Part shown: positions 1-10,852 of the stretch, in pieces
Numbering within the stretch: the stretch's first letter is position 1
How the letters are laid out: the number at the start of each line of letters is the position of its first letter
DNA from: Actinopolyspora mzabensis
GTDB lineage: Bacteria > Actinomycetota > Actinomycetes > Mycobacteriales > Pseudonocardiaceae
Assembly (NCBI RefSeq): GCF_900101095.1
Contig: NZ_FNFM01000005.1
Coordinates: 124,001 to 188,000 of the forward strand
Length of the DNA stretch: 64,000 bases
Direction of reading: 5' to 3'
The notes under the pieces: model-generated
Database searches by the model: none
What the model was told of the DNA's origin: nothing
The model's input: the letters and a program-made list of their open reading frames with translations, nothing else
Program-made: the position numbers and the translations under genes

Positions 1-510
1 TGCGTGGGCGTCCATTCCCGCGGTCGGTTCATCGAGGAAGACCAGTTCGGGCCTGCCGACCAGCGCGCACGCCAGTGACAGGCGTTGTTGTTGCCCGCCG
101 GACAACCGTTTGTATGGGATCGTGCGCGCTCCGTGGAGCCCGAGAACGTCCAACAGCCAGGCCGGGTCGAGCGGCTCGGCGCAGCAGGCCGCCACCAGGC
201 GCAGCATCTCCTCGGTGCGTACGCCGGGGTAGGCACCGCCGCCCTGGGGCATCACCCCGATGCGGGGGCGGAGTCGGGCGCCCTGGTCGACCGGATCGAG
301 TCCGAGCACCCGGACCTGCCCGGCGTCGGGGCGCAGGAAGCCCTCGCAGATTTCCACGGTGGTGGTCTTGCCCGCGCCGTTCGGACCGAGCAGGGCCAGC
401 ATCTCACCGCGTGCCAGGTGCAGGTCGATCTCGGACACGGCGGTGTCGCCGCCGAATCTTTTGGTCAGCCCCCGGGCCCGCACAGCGGCGGAGTCGGCGT
501 CTGGGTTCAC
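1..510 (-). CDS. ABC transporter ATP-binding protein, partial (C-terminus outside window)
   Basis: This is the nucleotide-binding subunit of an ABC exporter, cut by the left window edge after 170 residues. The Walker A motif GPNGAGKTT is at residues 42-50, the signature LSGGQQQR precedes a Walker B ending in VFLDEPTAGMD, and the order is intact. The type resembles the drug/lipid exporter ATPases (DrrA/CcmA-like). The chosen GTG start is at 510, with a TAGGCT -10 box 8 nt upstream and no clear Shine-Dalgarno, so the mRNA is probably leaderless. It lies downstream of mptB on the same strand, as Rv1458c does next to Rv1459c in M. tuberculosis (from memory). The substrate is unknown. Confidence 0.9.
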   Translation of the reverse strand, partial: MNPDADSAAVRARGLTKRFGGDTAVSEIDLHLARGEMLALLGPNGAGKTTTVEICEGFLRPDAGQVRVLGLDPVDQGARLRPRIGVMPQGGGAYPGVRTEEMLRLVAACCAEPLDPAWLLDVLGLHGARTIPYKRLSGGQQQRLSLACALVGRPELVFLDEPTAGMDAHA

Positions 511-518
511 GCTCCGCC

Positions 519-524
519 AGCCTA
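519..524 (-). promoter_or_regulatory. -10 box of the ABC ATPase gene
   Basis: TAGGCT on the minus strand fits TANNNT and ends 8 nt before the GTG at 510. This spacing predicts transcription starting at or next to the start codon. Confidence 0.5.
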
Positions 525-563
525 GTACCGTTCTTCCGGCACGGTTTTCGTAGGTGCTCGTTC

Positions 564-720
564 GGCGGAACCTCTCGCACGGCTCTCGCTGCGGGTAGGC
601 CCGACATCGGGTGGGTCGCTACCCAACGTCGGGCCTTCCTCACGAGAGCCGCACGGGAGAACCCGCAGCGGTGCGAGTGGAGAGAGCGGCCGTTTCGGCG
701 CCCGCGGCGCCGAAGGGGGG
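564..720 (+). repeat. Dispersed double-hairpin intergenic element, copy A
   Basis: This is one of four related ~150-nt elements in the window (others near 32431, 40801, 52039). It opens with GGCGGAACCTCTCGCACGG. The outer stem is CGGCTCTCG (580-588) with CGAGAGCCG (643-651); the inner stem is AGGCCCGAC (597-605) with GTCGGGCCT (628-636). A second palindrome around TTCGGCGCC..GGCGCCGAA lies at 695-714. It fills the spacer between mptB and the ABC gene, and is inverted relative to those genes. No coding potential is evident. Confidence 0.8.
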
Positions 721-742
721 TCTTCCCCGATGCGTCCGGGTT

Positions 743-2359
743 CTAGTGGGAGTCCGGCGTGGCCGGTCGTCGGAGGGTGGGCAGCAGCCGGGGCACTCTG
801 CCGCGGGTGAGCAGCAGGATCACGGCGAACGCGATCAGGGCGGCGATCACGGCGAACGGGATCATGTAGTAGCGCAGTACGTACCCGGCGCCCGTCGGGG
901 GCACCAGCAGCGCCACCGATGCGCTGATGGCGATGGTGACCACTCGGAACCGCGAGTCGTTCGTGGAGACCGCCAGCGGGGCGAGTGCCCACAGCAGGTA
1001 CCAGGGGTGCAGCACGGGGCCGAGCAGGGCCACCGCCCCGAGGGTTATCCCCAGCCCGGTCAGGGGTTCGATCCGGCCGCGGAAGGAGGTCCACAGCAGT
1101 CGTAGGCACACCAGTGCGCTGATCCCGTATCCGACGATCTTGGTGATGCTCAGCATCGCGTCGGTGTGATTGCCGAGCCGCAGCAGCATGCTCACGCCAC
1201 CGCCGCCGAACATGCCGACCGCGGTCATCGGAGCCAGCCACGTCTTGATGCGGTTCGGCACGTCGAACGTTTCCAGCCAGCCCAGGCCCCAGCCGCTGGC
1301 CAGTGTGATGACCGTCATGGTCGTGAGGAACACGGCGAGCATCGCGGCGGCCACGAGCAGCAGGTCGGTGAGTCGGCCACCGCGGCGGCGCGCCAGATAC
1401 ATCCCCAGGAAGCCGAGGGCGATGAAGGCAGGGGGTTTCACGGCGCCCGCCACGACTATCACCACCGAGCCGACGACGAGCCCCACCGGACGTGGCAGCC
1501 GGAGTCCCAGTTCGATGCCCGCCAGCATCAGGCCCATCAGCAGGGCCTCGTTGTGCATACCGCTGACCACGTGGAACAGCACGATCGGATTGGCGGCGCA
1601 CAGCCACAGCGCGCACACGGGTGGTACGCCGCAACGCCTGGCCAGGTGGGGTATGGCCCAGACGGCCAGCGCCAGCGACAGCAGCATCACCACGCGCCAC
1701 AGCAGCACGCCGAACACGATGTTCTCTCCGACGATCGCCGCGATGCCTCTGCCGAACATCAGGAACAGCGGTCCGTAGGGGGCTGGGGTGTCCCGCCAGA
1801 TGTTGGGGACGTTGCCGGTCAGCGGGTTGTCCACGCCCAGGGCTTCGGAGGGGCCGAACTCGTAGGGGTCGGCTCCGCTGGCTGCCACCGCGCTCTGCGC
1901 GAGGTAGGCGTACATGTCGCGGCTGAACAGTGGTGGGGCGATCGCCAGCGGAAAACCCCACATGACTATGGTGCGGCCGAGCTGGGTGTGTGAGACGAGG
2001 CGGCTCCGTCCCGGCAGTGCGAGTCTGCCCAGCCACAGCCAGCCGATCACGACCATCAGCATGCCCAGCCAGGCGCAGGCCATCGCCACGGTGGGCATGC
2101 GGGCGAGCAGGCTGAGCACGCGGATGCCGGAGATCGGGTTGTCCACCGGTGCCGCTCCCGCTCCGAGTGCGGCGAACGCGAGCAGTAGGGCGCCGGTGGT
2201 GCCGAATCGGCGTACGAGTGCCAGCTGGCGGCGTTCGTTCCGGTCGAGTGGCCCGGGGGTCTCGCTCGTCGGGGGCGAGATCGTGGTGGTTCCGGCGGCC
2301 TCCCGTGTTCGGTCCCGCCTGTCGGAGTCGCCCGTCTCGGTCGTTTCGCCTGCCGCCAT
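743..2359 (-). CDS. mptB: Polyprenol-dependent alpha-(1->6)-mannopyranosyltransferase, MptB-like (GT-C fold)
   Basis: The 538-residue product has a charged, Thr/Pro-rich N-terminus of about 45 residues followed by roughly a dozen hydrophobic segments. This is the architecture of the GT-C mannosyltransferases that extend the mannan core of lipomannan and lipoarabinomannan at the periplasmic face of the membrane. The acidic SRDMYAYLAQ motif in the first large loop (about residue 150) and the downstream NPIVLFHVVSGMHNEALLMG segment are typical of MptA/MptB. It lies divergent from sufR next to an ABC ATPase, as Rv1459c (mptB) does in M. tuberculosis. The start has a TAGGCT -10 box 8 nt upstream, suggesting a leaderless mRNA. 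Confidence 0.85.
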   Translation of the reverse strand: MAAGETTETGDSDRRDRTREAAGTTTISPPTSETPGPLDRNERRQLALVRRFGTTGALLLAFAALGAGAAPVDNPISGIRVLSLLARMPTVAMACAWLGMLMVVIGWLWLGRLALPGRSRLVSHTQLGRTIVMWGFPLAIAPPLFSRDMYAYLAQSAVAASGADPYEFGPSEALGVDNPLTGNVPNIWRDTPAPYGPLFLMFGRGIAAIVGENIVFGVLLWRVVMLLSLALAVWAIPHLARRCGVPPVCALWLCAANPIVLFHVVSGMHNEALLMGLMLAGIELGLRLPRPVGLVVGSVVIVVAGAVKPPAFIALGFLGMYLARRRGGRLTDLLLVAAAMLAVFLTTMTVITLASGWGLGWLETFDVPNRIKTWLAPMTAVGMFGGGGVSMLLRLGNHTDAMLSITKIVGYGISALVCLRLLWTSFRGRIEPLTGLGITLGAVALLGPVLHPWYLLWALAPLAVSTNDSRFRVVTIAISASVALLVPPTGAGYVLRYYMIPFAVIAALIAFAVILLLTRGRVPRLLPTLRRPATPDSH

Positions 2360-2367
2360 GTTGACCG

Positions 2368-2373
2368 AGCCTA
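2368..2373 (-). promoter_or_regulatory. -10 box of mptB
   Basis: TAGGCT on the minus strand ends 8 nt before the mptB ATG (2359), the same hexamer and spacing as the neighbouring ABC gene. Confidence 0.5.
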
Positions 2374-2427
2374 GCCACTCGACCGATGGGTACGTGTCAA
2401 GGGCGCGTGGTTCGTTCGTGCGATCGG

Positions 2428-2440
2428 GTTGTGAGACAAC
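2428..2440. promoter_or_regulatory. Inverted repeat in the mptB-sufR intergenic region, candidate operator
   Basis: GTTGT-gag-ACAAC is a short perfect inverted repeat about 45 nt upstream of the sufR -10 box. SufR repressors bind inverted repeats in their own promoter, so this is a candidate. It does not match the mycobacterial SufR site as I remember it (ACACT-N5-TGTGA), so the assignment is weak. Confidence 0.25.
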
Positions 2441-2483
2441 TCATGTGCCAGGGCCTGCCGCTGTCTTGCCTTTCCAAATTAGG

Positions 2484-2489
2484 TAACAT
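2484..2489 (+). promoter_or_regulatory. -10 box of the suf operon
   Basis: TAACAT (TANNNT) ends 7 nt before the sufR GTG at 2497, predicting a leaderless suf transcript. No good -35 is visible at 17-18 nt. Confidence 0.45.
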
Positions 2490-2496
2490 CAGTGTT

Positions 2497-3342
2497 GTGA
2501 AAAACGTCGGAACCTCCCCAGCGGGCGCGGCGGTCGAGTGGGCCGCCGACGAGCCGGGCCCTGCGCGGCAGGGTGCGGCTCCGAGCGCCGGTGACGGGCG
2601 GACCCGGCAGCTGGTCGCCCGGACAGTGCTCGAACAGGGCCCGGTCACGGCGGCCGGGATCGCCGAGCGGCTAGGCCTGAGCCCGGCGGCGGTGCGCAGA
2701 CATCTCGATGCTCTCGTCGCCGATGGCGAGGCGTGGATCAGGGAGTCCTCGTCGCGTGGCCGCAGGGGGAGGGGACGTCCGGCTAAGCTGTTCCTGTTGA
2801 CCGAGAGCGGGCGGGCACGGTTCGGCCATGCCTACGACGATCTCGCCGTCTCGGCCTTGCGGTTTCTGGCCGAACAGTCCGGCGAGCAGGCGATCCGCTC
2901 GTTCGCCGAACGGCGGATGGCCGCTCTGGTCGAGCACCACCGCGACGCGTTGGCGGCAAGTGGGAGCGTCGCCGAACGCGCCCAGGTGTTGGCCGACGCG
3001 CTCACGCGGGAGGGCTATGCCGCTTCCGCGCGAACCGTCGGGTCGGGGGAGCAGCTTTGCCAGCACCACTGCCCGGTGGCGCATGTCGCTGCGGATTTTC
3101 CGCAGTTGTGTGAGGCCGAGACTGAGGCGTTCGCCGAAGTTCTCGGCACCCACGTGCAGCGGCTGGCCACGATCGCCAACGGCGACGCGGCCTGCACCAC
3201 GCACGTTCCGCACGCACGATCGGAGGACCGTACGGCGAGCCGTGCGGAAACCGATCCCAACGCTGTCGCTTCGGGGGCCGTCTCGCGGAGCCCGGATCGA
3301 CAGGACACTGCCCCGAGTCCTCATGGAGGGGAGCCCGTATGA
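2497..3342 (+). CDS. sufR: Iron-sulfur cluster-sensing transcriptional repressor SufR
   Basis: SufR is a DeoR/ArsR-like winged-helix repressor that binds an Fe-S cluster and controls the suf operon it heads. The N-terminal HTH lies at about residues 35-75 ([21 protein letters not shown]-type segment). Cysteines 188, 192 and 205 (C-x3-C-x12-C) and Cys233 are candidate cluster ligands. The GTG at 2497 is chosen because the -10 box TAACAT ends 7 nt upstream. An in-frame ATG at 2386 would add 37 residues lying across the promoter and is rejected. The stop overlaps the sufB start (ATGA). The C-terminal ~45 residues are low complexity. Confidence 0.88.
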   Translation: MKNVGTSPAGAAVEWAADEPGPARQGAAPSAGDGRTRQLVARTVLEQGPVTAAGIAERLGLSPAAVRRHLDALVADGEAWIRESSSRGRRGRGRPAKLFLLTESGRARFGHAYDDLAVSALRFLAEQSGEQAIRSFAERRMAALVEHHRDALAASGSVAERAQVLADALTREGYAASARTVGSGEQLCQHHCPVAHVAADFPQLCEAETEAFAEVLGTHVQRLATIANGDAACTTHVPHARSEDRTASRAETDPNAVASGAVSRSPDRQDTAPSPHGGEPV

Positions 3343-4799
3343 CTGCCGCTGCGGAGCAGCGCACACCCACCACGGTGCCCAGTTCCGAACCAATGTCGCA
3401 GGAAGAGACCATCGCCACGCTCGGCAACTACGAGTACGGCTGGTCCGACCCGGACGTCGCGGGCGCGAACGCGCAGCGCGGCCTCAACGAGGACGTCGTC
3501 CGGGAGATCTCGGAGCGGAAGGGCGAGCCCGACTGGATGCTGCAGGCGCGGCTGAAGGCGCTCGGTCTGTTCGAGCGCAAGCCCACGCCTGCCTGGGGCG
3601 CCGATCTCTCGGAGATCGACTTCGACAACATCAAGTACTTCGTGCGTTCCACCGAGGAGCAGGCCCAGACCTGGGACGATCTGCCCGAGGACATCAAGAA
3701 CACCTACGACAGGCTGGGTATCCCCGAGGCGGAGAAGCAGCGTCTGGTCGCCGGTGTCGCCGCGCAGTACGAGTCCGAGGTGGTCTACCACAAGATCCGC
3801 GAGGACCTCGAGGAGAAGGGTGTCAAGTTCCTCGACACCGACACCGCGCTGCGGGAGCACCCCGAGATCTTCGAGGAGTACTTCGGCTCGGTCATCCCGG
3901 CCGGTGACAACAAGTTCTCCGCGCTCAACACGGCGGTGTGGTCCGGTGGCTCGTTCATCTACGTGCCCAAGGGCGTGCACGTCGACATTCCGCTGCAGGC
4001 CTACTTCCGGATCAACACCGAGAACATGGGCCAGTTCGAGCGCACCCTGATCGTGGTCGACGAGGGTGCCTACGTGCACTACGTCGAGGGCTGCACCGCG
4101 CCGATCTACTCCACCGACTCGCTGCACTCGGCCGTGGTGGAGATCGTCGTCAAGCGCAACGCCCGCTGCCGCTACACGACCATCCAGAACTGGTCCAACA
4201 ACGTCTACAACCTGGTCACCAAGCGGGCCAAGGCCGAAGAGGGCGCCACCATGGAGTGGGTCGACGGCAACCTGGGCTCCAAGGTGACCATGAAGTACCC
4301 GTCGGTGTTCCTGATGGGCGAGCACGCCAAGGGCGAGGTGCTCTCGGTGGCCTTCGCCGGGGAGAACCAGCACCAGGACGCGGGCGCGAAGATGGAGCAC
4401 ATGGCGCCGCACACCTCCTCCTCGATCGTCTCCAAGTCGATCGCGCGCGGCGGTGGGCGCACCTCCTACCGCGGGCTGGTCAAGGTGGCCAAGCGCGCCA
4501 ACCACTCCGCGTCCAACGTCAAGTGCGACGCCCTGCTGGTGGACAACATCAGTCAGTCGGACACATACCCGTACGTGGACGTCCGGGTCGACGACGTGAC
4601 GATGGGCCACGAGGCCACCGTGTCCAAGGTCAGTGACGACCAGCTGTTCTACCTGATGCAGCGGGGCCTGACCGAGGACGAGGCGATGGCCATGGTGGTG
4701 CGCGGGTTCGTCGAACCGATCGCCCGCGAACTCCCCATGGAGTACGCCCTGGAACTGAACCGTCTGATCGAGCTGCAAATGGAAGGGGCCGTCGGCTGA
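3339..4799 (+). CDS. sufB: Fe-S cluster assembly scaffold protein SufB
   Basis: SufB forms the SufBC2D complex on which Fe-S clusters are assembled in the cytosol. The 486-residue length is normal, and the beta-helix core is well conserved, with the Cys motif [12 protein letters not shown] and the later [11 protein letters not shown] (equivalent to the C-terminal catalytic Cys region of E. coli SufB). No intein interrupts it, unlike M. tuberculosis SufB (Rv1461). Translation is coupled to sufR by a 4-nt overlap, preceded by a strong GGAGGGGAG ribosome-binding site. Confidence 0.97.
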   Translation: MTAAAEQRTPTTVPSSEPMSQEETIATLGNYEYGWSDPDVAGANAQRGLNEDVVREISERKGEPDWMLQARLKALGLFERKPTPAWGADLSEIDFDNIKYFVRSTEEQAQTWDDLPEDIKNTYDRLGIPEAEKQRLVAGVAAQYESEVVYHKIREDLEEKGVKFLDTDTALREHPEIFEEYFGSVIPAGDNKFSALNTAVWSGGSFIYVPKGVHVDIPLQAYFRINTENMGQFERTLIVVDEGAYVHYVEGCTAPIYSTDSLHSAVVEIVVKRNARCRYTTIQNWSNNVYNLVTKRAKAEEGATMEWVDGNLGSKVTMKYPSVFLMGEHAKGEVLSVAFAGENQHQDAGAKMEHMAPHTSSSIVSKSIARGGGRTSYRGLVKVAKRANHSASNVKCDALLVDNISQSDTYPYVDVRVDDVTMGHEATVSKVSDDQLFYLMQRGLTEDEAMAMVVRGFVEPIARELPMEYALELNRLIELQMEGAVG

Positions 4800-5992
4800 T
4801 GACGGAGTCGACTCTCGAAACGTCCGGCCGGAACGGCCTCGACGAGCGCGATCCGCAGAACTCCGCGGTGCCGCCGCGGAGTTCCCGCGGGCACCGCTTC
4901 ACGTCCTACGACGTGCGTGCCTTCGAGGTGCCCGGTGGCCGTGAGGAGGACTGGCGCTTCACACCCATGAAGCGGCTGCGCGGGCTGCACGACGGCTCGG
5001 CCGAGGCCACCGGTTCGCTCGACGTGGAGGTCAGTGGGGACTCCGCCGTGAAGGTGGAGACCGTGGACCGTTCCGACGAGCGGCTGGGCACTGCCGGAGC
5101 TCCCGCCGACCGGATCGCCGCGCAGGCGTGGAGCTCGTTCACCGAGGCCACCGTGGTCACGATCCCGAAGGACACGCAGGCCACCGACCCGGTCACCGTC
5201 ACGGTGCACGGGCCGGGCCAGGACCGGACAGCCTACGGGCACCTGCAGGTGCGGGCCGAACCGCTGTCCGAGGCCGTGGTCGTGTTGGACTACCGCGGTT
5301 CCGGCATCATCGGCGACAACATCGAGATGGTCGCCGAGGACTCGGCACGGCTGTCGGTGGTGACCATCCACGACTTCGCCGACGACGCCACCCAGGTTTC
5401 CTCCGAGCACGCCTACCTCGGCAAGGACGCGGTGTTCCGCCACTTCGCCGCCTCGCTGGGCGGCGACCTCGTGCGGGTCAACACCAAGGTGACCTTCGGT
5501 GACCGCGGCGGCGACGCCGACGTGCTGGGGGTGTACTTCGCCGACAGTGGCCAGCACCTGGAGCACCGGCTGTTGATGGACCACGCGCAGCCGAACTGCC
5601 GCAGCAACGTCACCTACAAGGGGGCGCTGCAGGGCAATTCGGCCCGCTCGGTCTGGATCGGCGACGTGCTCATCCAGGCGGCGGCCGAGGGCACCGAGAC
5701 GTTCGAGCTGAACCGCAACCTGGTGCTCACCGAAGGGGCGCGCGCCGACTCGGTGCCCAACCTGGAGATCGAGACCGGCGAGATCGCCGGGGCGGGCCAC
5801 GCCAGCGCGATCGGGCGCTTCGACGACGACCAGCTGTTCTACCTGCAGGCCAGGGGGATTCCGTACGACCAGGCACGCAGGCTGGTGGTACGCGGTTTCT
5901 TCGGCGAGCTGCTGCAGAAGATCACGGTCGACGAGGTCCGCGAGCGGCTGGAAGCCGCGATCGACAAGGAACTGGCGGCGGTCGGAGCATGA
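4799..5992 (+). CDS. sufD: Fe-S cluster assembly protein SufD
   Basis: SufD is the SufB paralogue that partners SufB and SufC in the scaffold complex and is needed for iron entry. The 397-residue product has a variable N-terminus (about 1-100) and a conserved C-terminal beta-helix. The segment GHASAIGRFDDDQLFYLQAR carries the His corresponding to the functional His near the SufB-SufD interface. The ATG overlaps the sufB stop by one base (TGATG), so translation is coupled. CCGGCC-AC-GGCCGG lies immediately after the stop. Confidence 0.96.
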   Translation: MTESTLETSGRNGLDERDPQNSAVPPRSSRGHRFTSYDVRAFEVPGGREEDWRFTPMKRLRGLHDGSAEATGSLDVEVSGDSAVKVETVDRSDERLGTAGAPADRIAAQAWSSFTEATVVTIPKDTQATDPVTVTVHGPGQDRTAYGHLQVRAEPLSEAVVVLDYRGSGIIGDNIEMVAEDSARLSVVTIHDFADDATQVSSEHAYLGKDAVFRHFAASLGGDLVRVNTKVTFGDRGGDADVLGVYFADSGQHLEHRLLMDHAQPNCRSNVTYKGALQGNSARSVWIGDVLIQAAAEGTETFELNRNLVLTEGARADSVPNLEIETGEIAGAGHASAIGRFDDDQLFYLQARGIPYDQARRLVVRGFFGELLQKITVDEVRERLEAAIDKELAAVGA

Positions 5993-6097
5993 GCCGGCCA
6001 CGGCCGGAACGCCCGTCGTTTCGGCCGCCCGCCCACCGCCGCTGACGCGGCACCACGACACAGCTTTTCGCGCAACCATCTGGAGAAGACGAACACG

Positions 6098-8208
<2,111 letters not shown>

Positions 8209-8218
8209 GGATGTGGTG

Positions 8219-8680
8219 ATGCAGCTCGAACAGATGTACCAGGAGATCATCCTGGACCACTACCGGAATCCGCACCGGCACGGCCTGCGGGAACCGTTCG
8301 ACGCCGAGTCGTTCCAGGTCAACCCGACCTGTGGTGACGAGGTGACGTTGCGGGTGCGGTTGGTCGGCAGTGGCACGGAGGCGACGGTGGCCGACGTCTC
8401 CTACGCCGGACAGGGCTGCTCGATCAGTCAGGCTGCCACCTCGGTGCTGACCGACCTGGTGGTGGGCCGTCCGCTACAAGAGGCACTGGACAAGCAGGCG
8501 GCCTTCACCGAACTGATGGAAGGCCGCGGCCAGGTCGAACCCGACGAGGACGTCCTGGAGGACGGAGTCGCCTTCGCGGGGGTCGCCAAGTATCCGATGC
8601 GGGTCAAGTGCGCGCTGCTGGGGTGGATGGCATTCCGGGACGCCGTATCGCGTGTTGTCGATGAGGTGGGAGCTTCATGA
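8219..8680 (+). CDS. sufU: Zinc-dependent sulfurtransferase SufU
   Basis: SufU takes persulfide sulfur from SufS and passes it to the SufBCD scaffold. The zinc ligands are recognisable: Cys38-Gly-Asp40 (TCGDEV), Cys67 (GQGCSISQA) and Cys131 (VKCALLGW). The 153-residue length is typical, with the SufU-specific insert absent from IscU. ATG 8219 is preferred because TGAGGA lies about 7 nt upstream and because family members begin with a similar LEQMYQEIILDHY. A GTG at 8213 would add two residues. Confidence 0.94.
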   Translation: MQLEQMYQEIILDHYRNPHRHGLREPFDAESFQVNPTCGDEVTLRVRLVGSGTEATVADVSYAGQGCSISQAATSVLTDLVVGRPLQEALDKQAAFTELMEGRGQVEPDEDVLEDGVAFAGVAKYPMRVKCALLGWMAFRDAVSRVVDEVGAS

Positions 8681-9117
8681 CCAGTACCGAGAACCAGACG
8701 CAGGAACAGCGGGGCACCGCCGACCCCGAGGACGGCACCGAAGTGGTGCGCGGAGTCGAGGGCATGCCGGAGCCCCCGGCCGCCACGGCCGAGCTGGCGG
8801 CTGTCGAGGACGTCGAAGAGGCCATGCGGGACGTGGTGGACCCCGAGTTGGGGATCAACGTGGTCGACCTCGGCCTGGTCTACGGTGTCCAGGTCGAGCA
8901 GGACAACTCGGCTTCGATCGACATGACGTTGACCTCGCCCGCGTGCCCGCTCACCGATGTCATCGAGGAGCAGACGCGTTCGGTGCTGACCGGCGGTCCC
9001 AACGGTGGTCTCGTCAACGATTTCCGGATCAACTGGGTGTGGATCCCGCCGTGGGGTCCGGAAAAGATCACCGAGGAGGGGCGCGAGCAGCTCAGGGCAC
9101 TGGGCTTCACGCTCTGA
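8677..9117 (+). CDS. sufT: SufT-like metal-sulfur cluster assembly factor (DUF59/MIP18 family)
   Basis: This is a MIP18-family protein that ends actinobacterial suf operons and is needed for Fe-S protein maturation under high demand. The 146-residue product has a disordered acidic N-terminus of about 45 residues, then the DUF59 domain with MRDVVDPELGINVVDLGLVY and the conserved Cys of TSPACPLTD. The start overlaps the sufU stop (ATGA). It corresponds to Rv1466 at the end of the M. tuberculosis suf operon. A strong hairpin follows 45 nt downstream. Confidence 0.93.
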   Translation: MTSTENQTQEQRGTADPEDGTEVVRGVEGMPEPPAATAELAAVEDVEEAMRDVVDPELGINVVDLGLVYGVQVEQDNSASIDMTLTSPACPLTDVIEEQTRSVLTGGPNGGLVNDFRINWVWIPPWGPEKITEEGREQLRALGFTL

Positions 9118-9162
9118 TCGAAGTTTTCCGGGCGGGTTGGCGGGCTACCCGCCTCGACCGCG

Positions 9163-9210
9163 TCCGTGGACCGAGCGCTCCGGGCGAGTCCGGAGCGCTC
9201 GGTCCACGGA
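9163..9210. terminator. Perfect 21-bp stem, bidirectional terminator between sufT and the MFS gene
   Basis: Bases 9163-9183 and 9190-9210 form a perfect 21-bp inverted repeat with a 6-nt loop (GCGAGT). It lies between two convergent genes, 45 nt after the sufT stop. There is no U-tract, as is common in actinobacteria. Confidence 0.8.
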
Positions 9211-9341
9211 GGCACATCCAGGGCGGCGGTTCACGGGTCGGATCCCGTTGAACCGGCGTCCTTCTCTCCTTCGGTCAGCGGGGCTTGCGGCGGGAGTCGA
9301 ACGAGGGTTCGTCGGCCGTGCGGAACCGGCGTGCCGTGGTC

Positions 9342-10814
9342 CTACTGGGTGGATGAGCCGTTGTTTTCCGCCTCGTGGGCCGTCAGGGGCTTGGCCAGGT
9401 TCTCCAGGCTGGCGCGTTCGGCGCGTACGCCGAGTGTCAGCTCGGCGATCCCGCCCAGCAACATCACGGCGGCCCCGATCAGAAACGCCAGGGCCACGTT
9501 CCCCACCTGCTCGGTTTCGATGAGCTGCCCGAACAGCAGCGGGCCGGTGATTCCGCCGACGGCGGTGCCGACCGCGTAGAAGAACGCGATCGCCAGGGCG
9601 CGGGTCTCCATCGGAAACACCTCGCTGACGGTGAGATAGGCGGCGCTGGCGCCCGACGAGGCGAGAAAGAAGATCCCCACCAGCAGCGCCAGGAACGTCC
9701 ATCTGTTCAACATCCCGTACAGCAGCAGCATCGCCAGCGGCACCGTCAACAGCGCCGAACCGATGTAGGCACCCGCGATCATGGGGATTCGGCCCACCGT
9801 GTCGAACATTCGGGACAGCACCACCGGGCCGGTGAAGTTGCTCAGCGCGTAGATGACGATGAACACCGGCACGAGCGTCGAGGAGACGCCGAAGAAGGTG
9901 CTCAACAGGGTCCCGAGGTTGAAGGTGAGACCGTTGTACAGAAACGCCTGGCCGACGAACAACGCGATTCCCAGCACCGAACGCCGGGGGTAGCGCCGGT
10001 AGGCGGTCTCGGCGATCGTGCGGAACGGGATGGATCGCCGCTGCCGAACCGTGATCGACTCGCCGGGCTCCTCCAGCCGGGTGCCGCTCCGTTCGGCCAC
10101 GTCCCGCTCGATGCGGTCCACGATCCGCTCCGCCTGTTCCTGATAGCCGTGGATGAACAGCCAGCGCGGGCTCTCCGGCACGTTTCTGCGTACCAGCAGA
10201 ATGCCCAGCCCGAGCACCGCACCCACGCCGAACGCCACCCGCCAGCCGACGGCGGCGTCGAACACGGCACGGTTGAGGAAGAAGACCGCTGTTGCCGCAC
10301 CGCCCGCCGCGCCGAGCCAGTACGATCCGTTGATGATCAGATCGACCCGGCCGCGTACCCGTGCCGGGATGAGTTCGTCGATGGCGGAGTTGATCGCGGC
10401 GTACTCGCCGCCTATCCCCGCCCCGGTGACGAATCGGGCCAGGTAGAAGTACCAGGGGGCGAAGGCGAACGCGGTGGCCACCGTGGCGAGCAGATATATC
10501 AGCAGGGTCAGCAGGAACAGCTTCTTGCGGCCGAACCGGTCGGTGAGCTGGCCGAAGAACAGCGCACCCAGACAGGCCCCGAGGACGTAGATCGCGGCGG
10601 CGATGCCGATCTGTCCGGAATTGATGGAGATACCGCTGTCGGACTCGGTCAGTCGGGAGGCCACGGATCCGACCATGGTGACCTCGAGACCGTCGAGGAT
10701 CCACACGGTTCCCAGCCCGATAACCACTCGCCAGTGGAATCGGGACCAGGGCAGGCGGTCCAGCCGTGCCGGGATTCGGGTTCGGATCGTCCCCAGTTCG
10801 ATCGCCATCGCCAT
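9342..10814 (-). CDS. MFS transporter, sugar-porter/organic-solute type
   Basis: The 490-residue protein has about 12 hydrophobic segments in two halves, with the MFS loop-2/3 motif GQLTDRFGRKK and a related GPVVLSRMFDTVGRIPM in the second half. VPESPRWL after TM6 is the sugar-porter/metabolite:H+ symporter signature. The substrate cannot be read from the sequence. Tandem ATGs occur (10814, 10808). It is divergent from the small gene at 10853, with an inverted repeat filling the 38-nt spacer, and convergent with sufT. Confidence 0.88.
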   Translation of the reverse strand: MAMAIELGTIRTRIPARLDRLPWSRFHWRVVIGLGTVWILDGLEVTMVGSVASRLTESDSGISINSGQIGIAAAIYVLGACLGALFFGQLTDRFGRKKLFLLTLLIYLLATVATAFAFAPWYFYLARFVTGAGIGGEYAAINSAIDELIPARVRGRVDLIINGSYWLGAAGGAATAVFFLNRAVFDAAVGWRVAFGVGAVLGLGILLVRRNVPESPRWLFIHGYQEQAERIVDRIERDVAERSGTRLEEPGESITVRQRRSIPFRTIAETAYRRYPRRSVLGIALFVGQAFLYNGLTFNLGTLLSTFFGVSSTLVPVFIVIYALSNFTGPVVLSRMFDTVGRIPMIAGAYIGSALLTVPLAMLLLYGMLNRWTFLALLVGIFFLASSGASAAYLTVSEVFPMETRALAIAFFYAVGTAVGGITGPLLFGQLIETEQVGNVALAFLIGAAVMLLGGIAELTLGVRAERASLENLAKPLTAHEAENNGSSTQ

Positions 10815-10816
10815 GG

Positions 10817-10846
10817 GGCATACCCACCTGGCTCGTGGGGTATGCC
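10817..10846. promoter_or_regulatory. Inverted repeat between divergent genes, candidate operator
   Basis: GGCATACCC (10817-10825) and GGGTATGCC (10838-10846) are perfect 9-bp arms around a 12-bp centre. The repeat fills most of the 38-nt spacer and ends 3 nt before the MFS start codon. A protein bound here would block both genes. Confidence 0.5.
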
Positions 10847-10852
10847 TCCCAC

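Noticed and set aside
522-2378. Long open frame in an alternative frame of mptB
   Set aside because: It is an out-of-frame shadow on the same strand, Arg/Pro/Gly-rich as expected for shadow frames in GC-rich DNA.
2386-2496. Upstream ATG extension of sufR
   Set aside because: It would translate through the -10 box and the operator candidate; GTG 2497 fits the family and promoter better.
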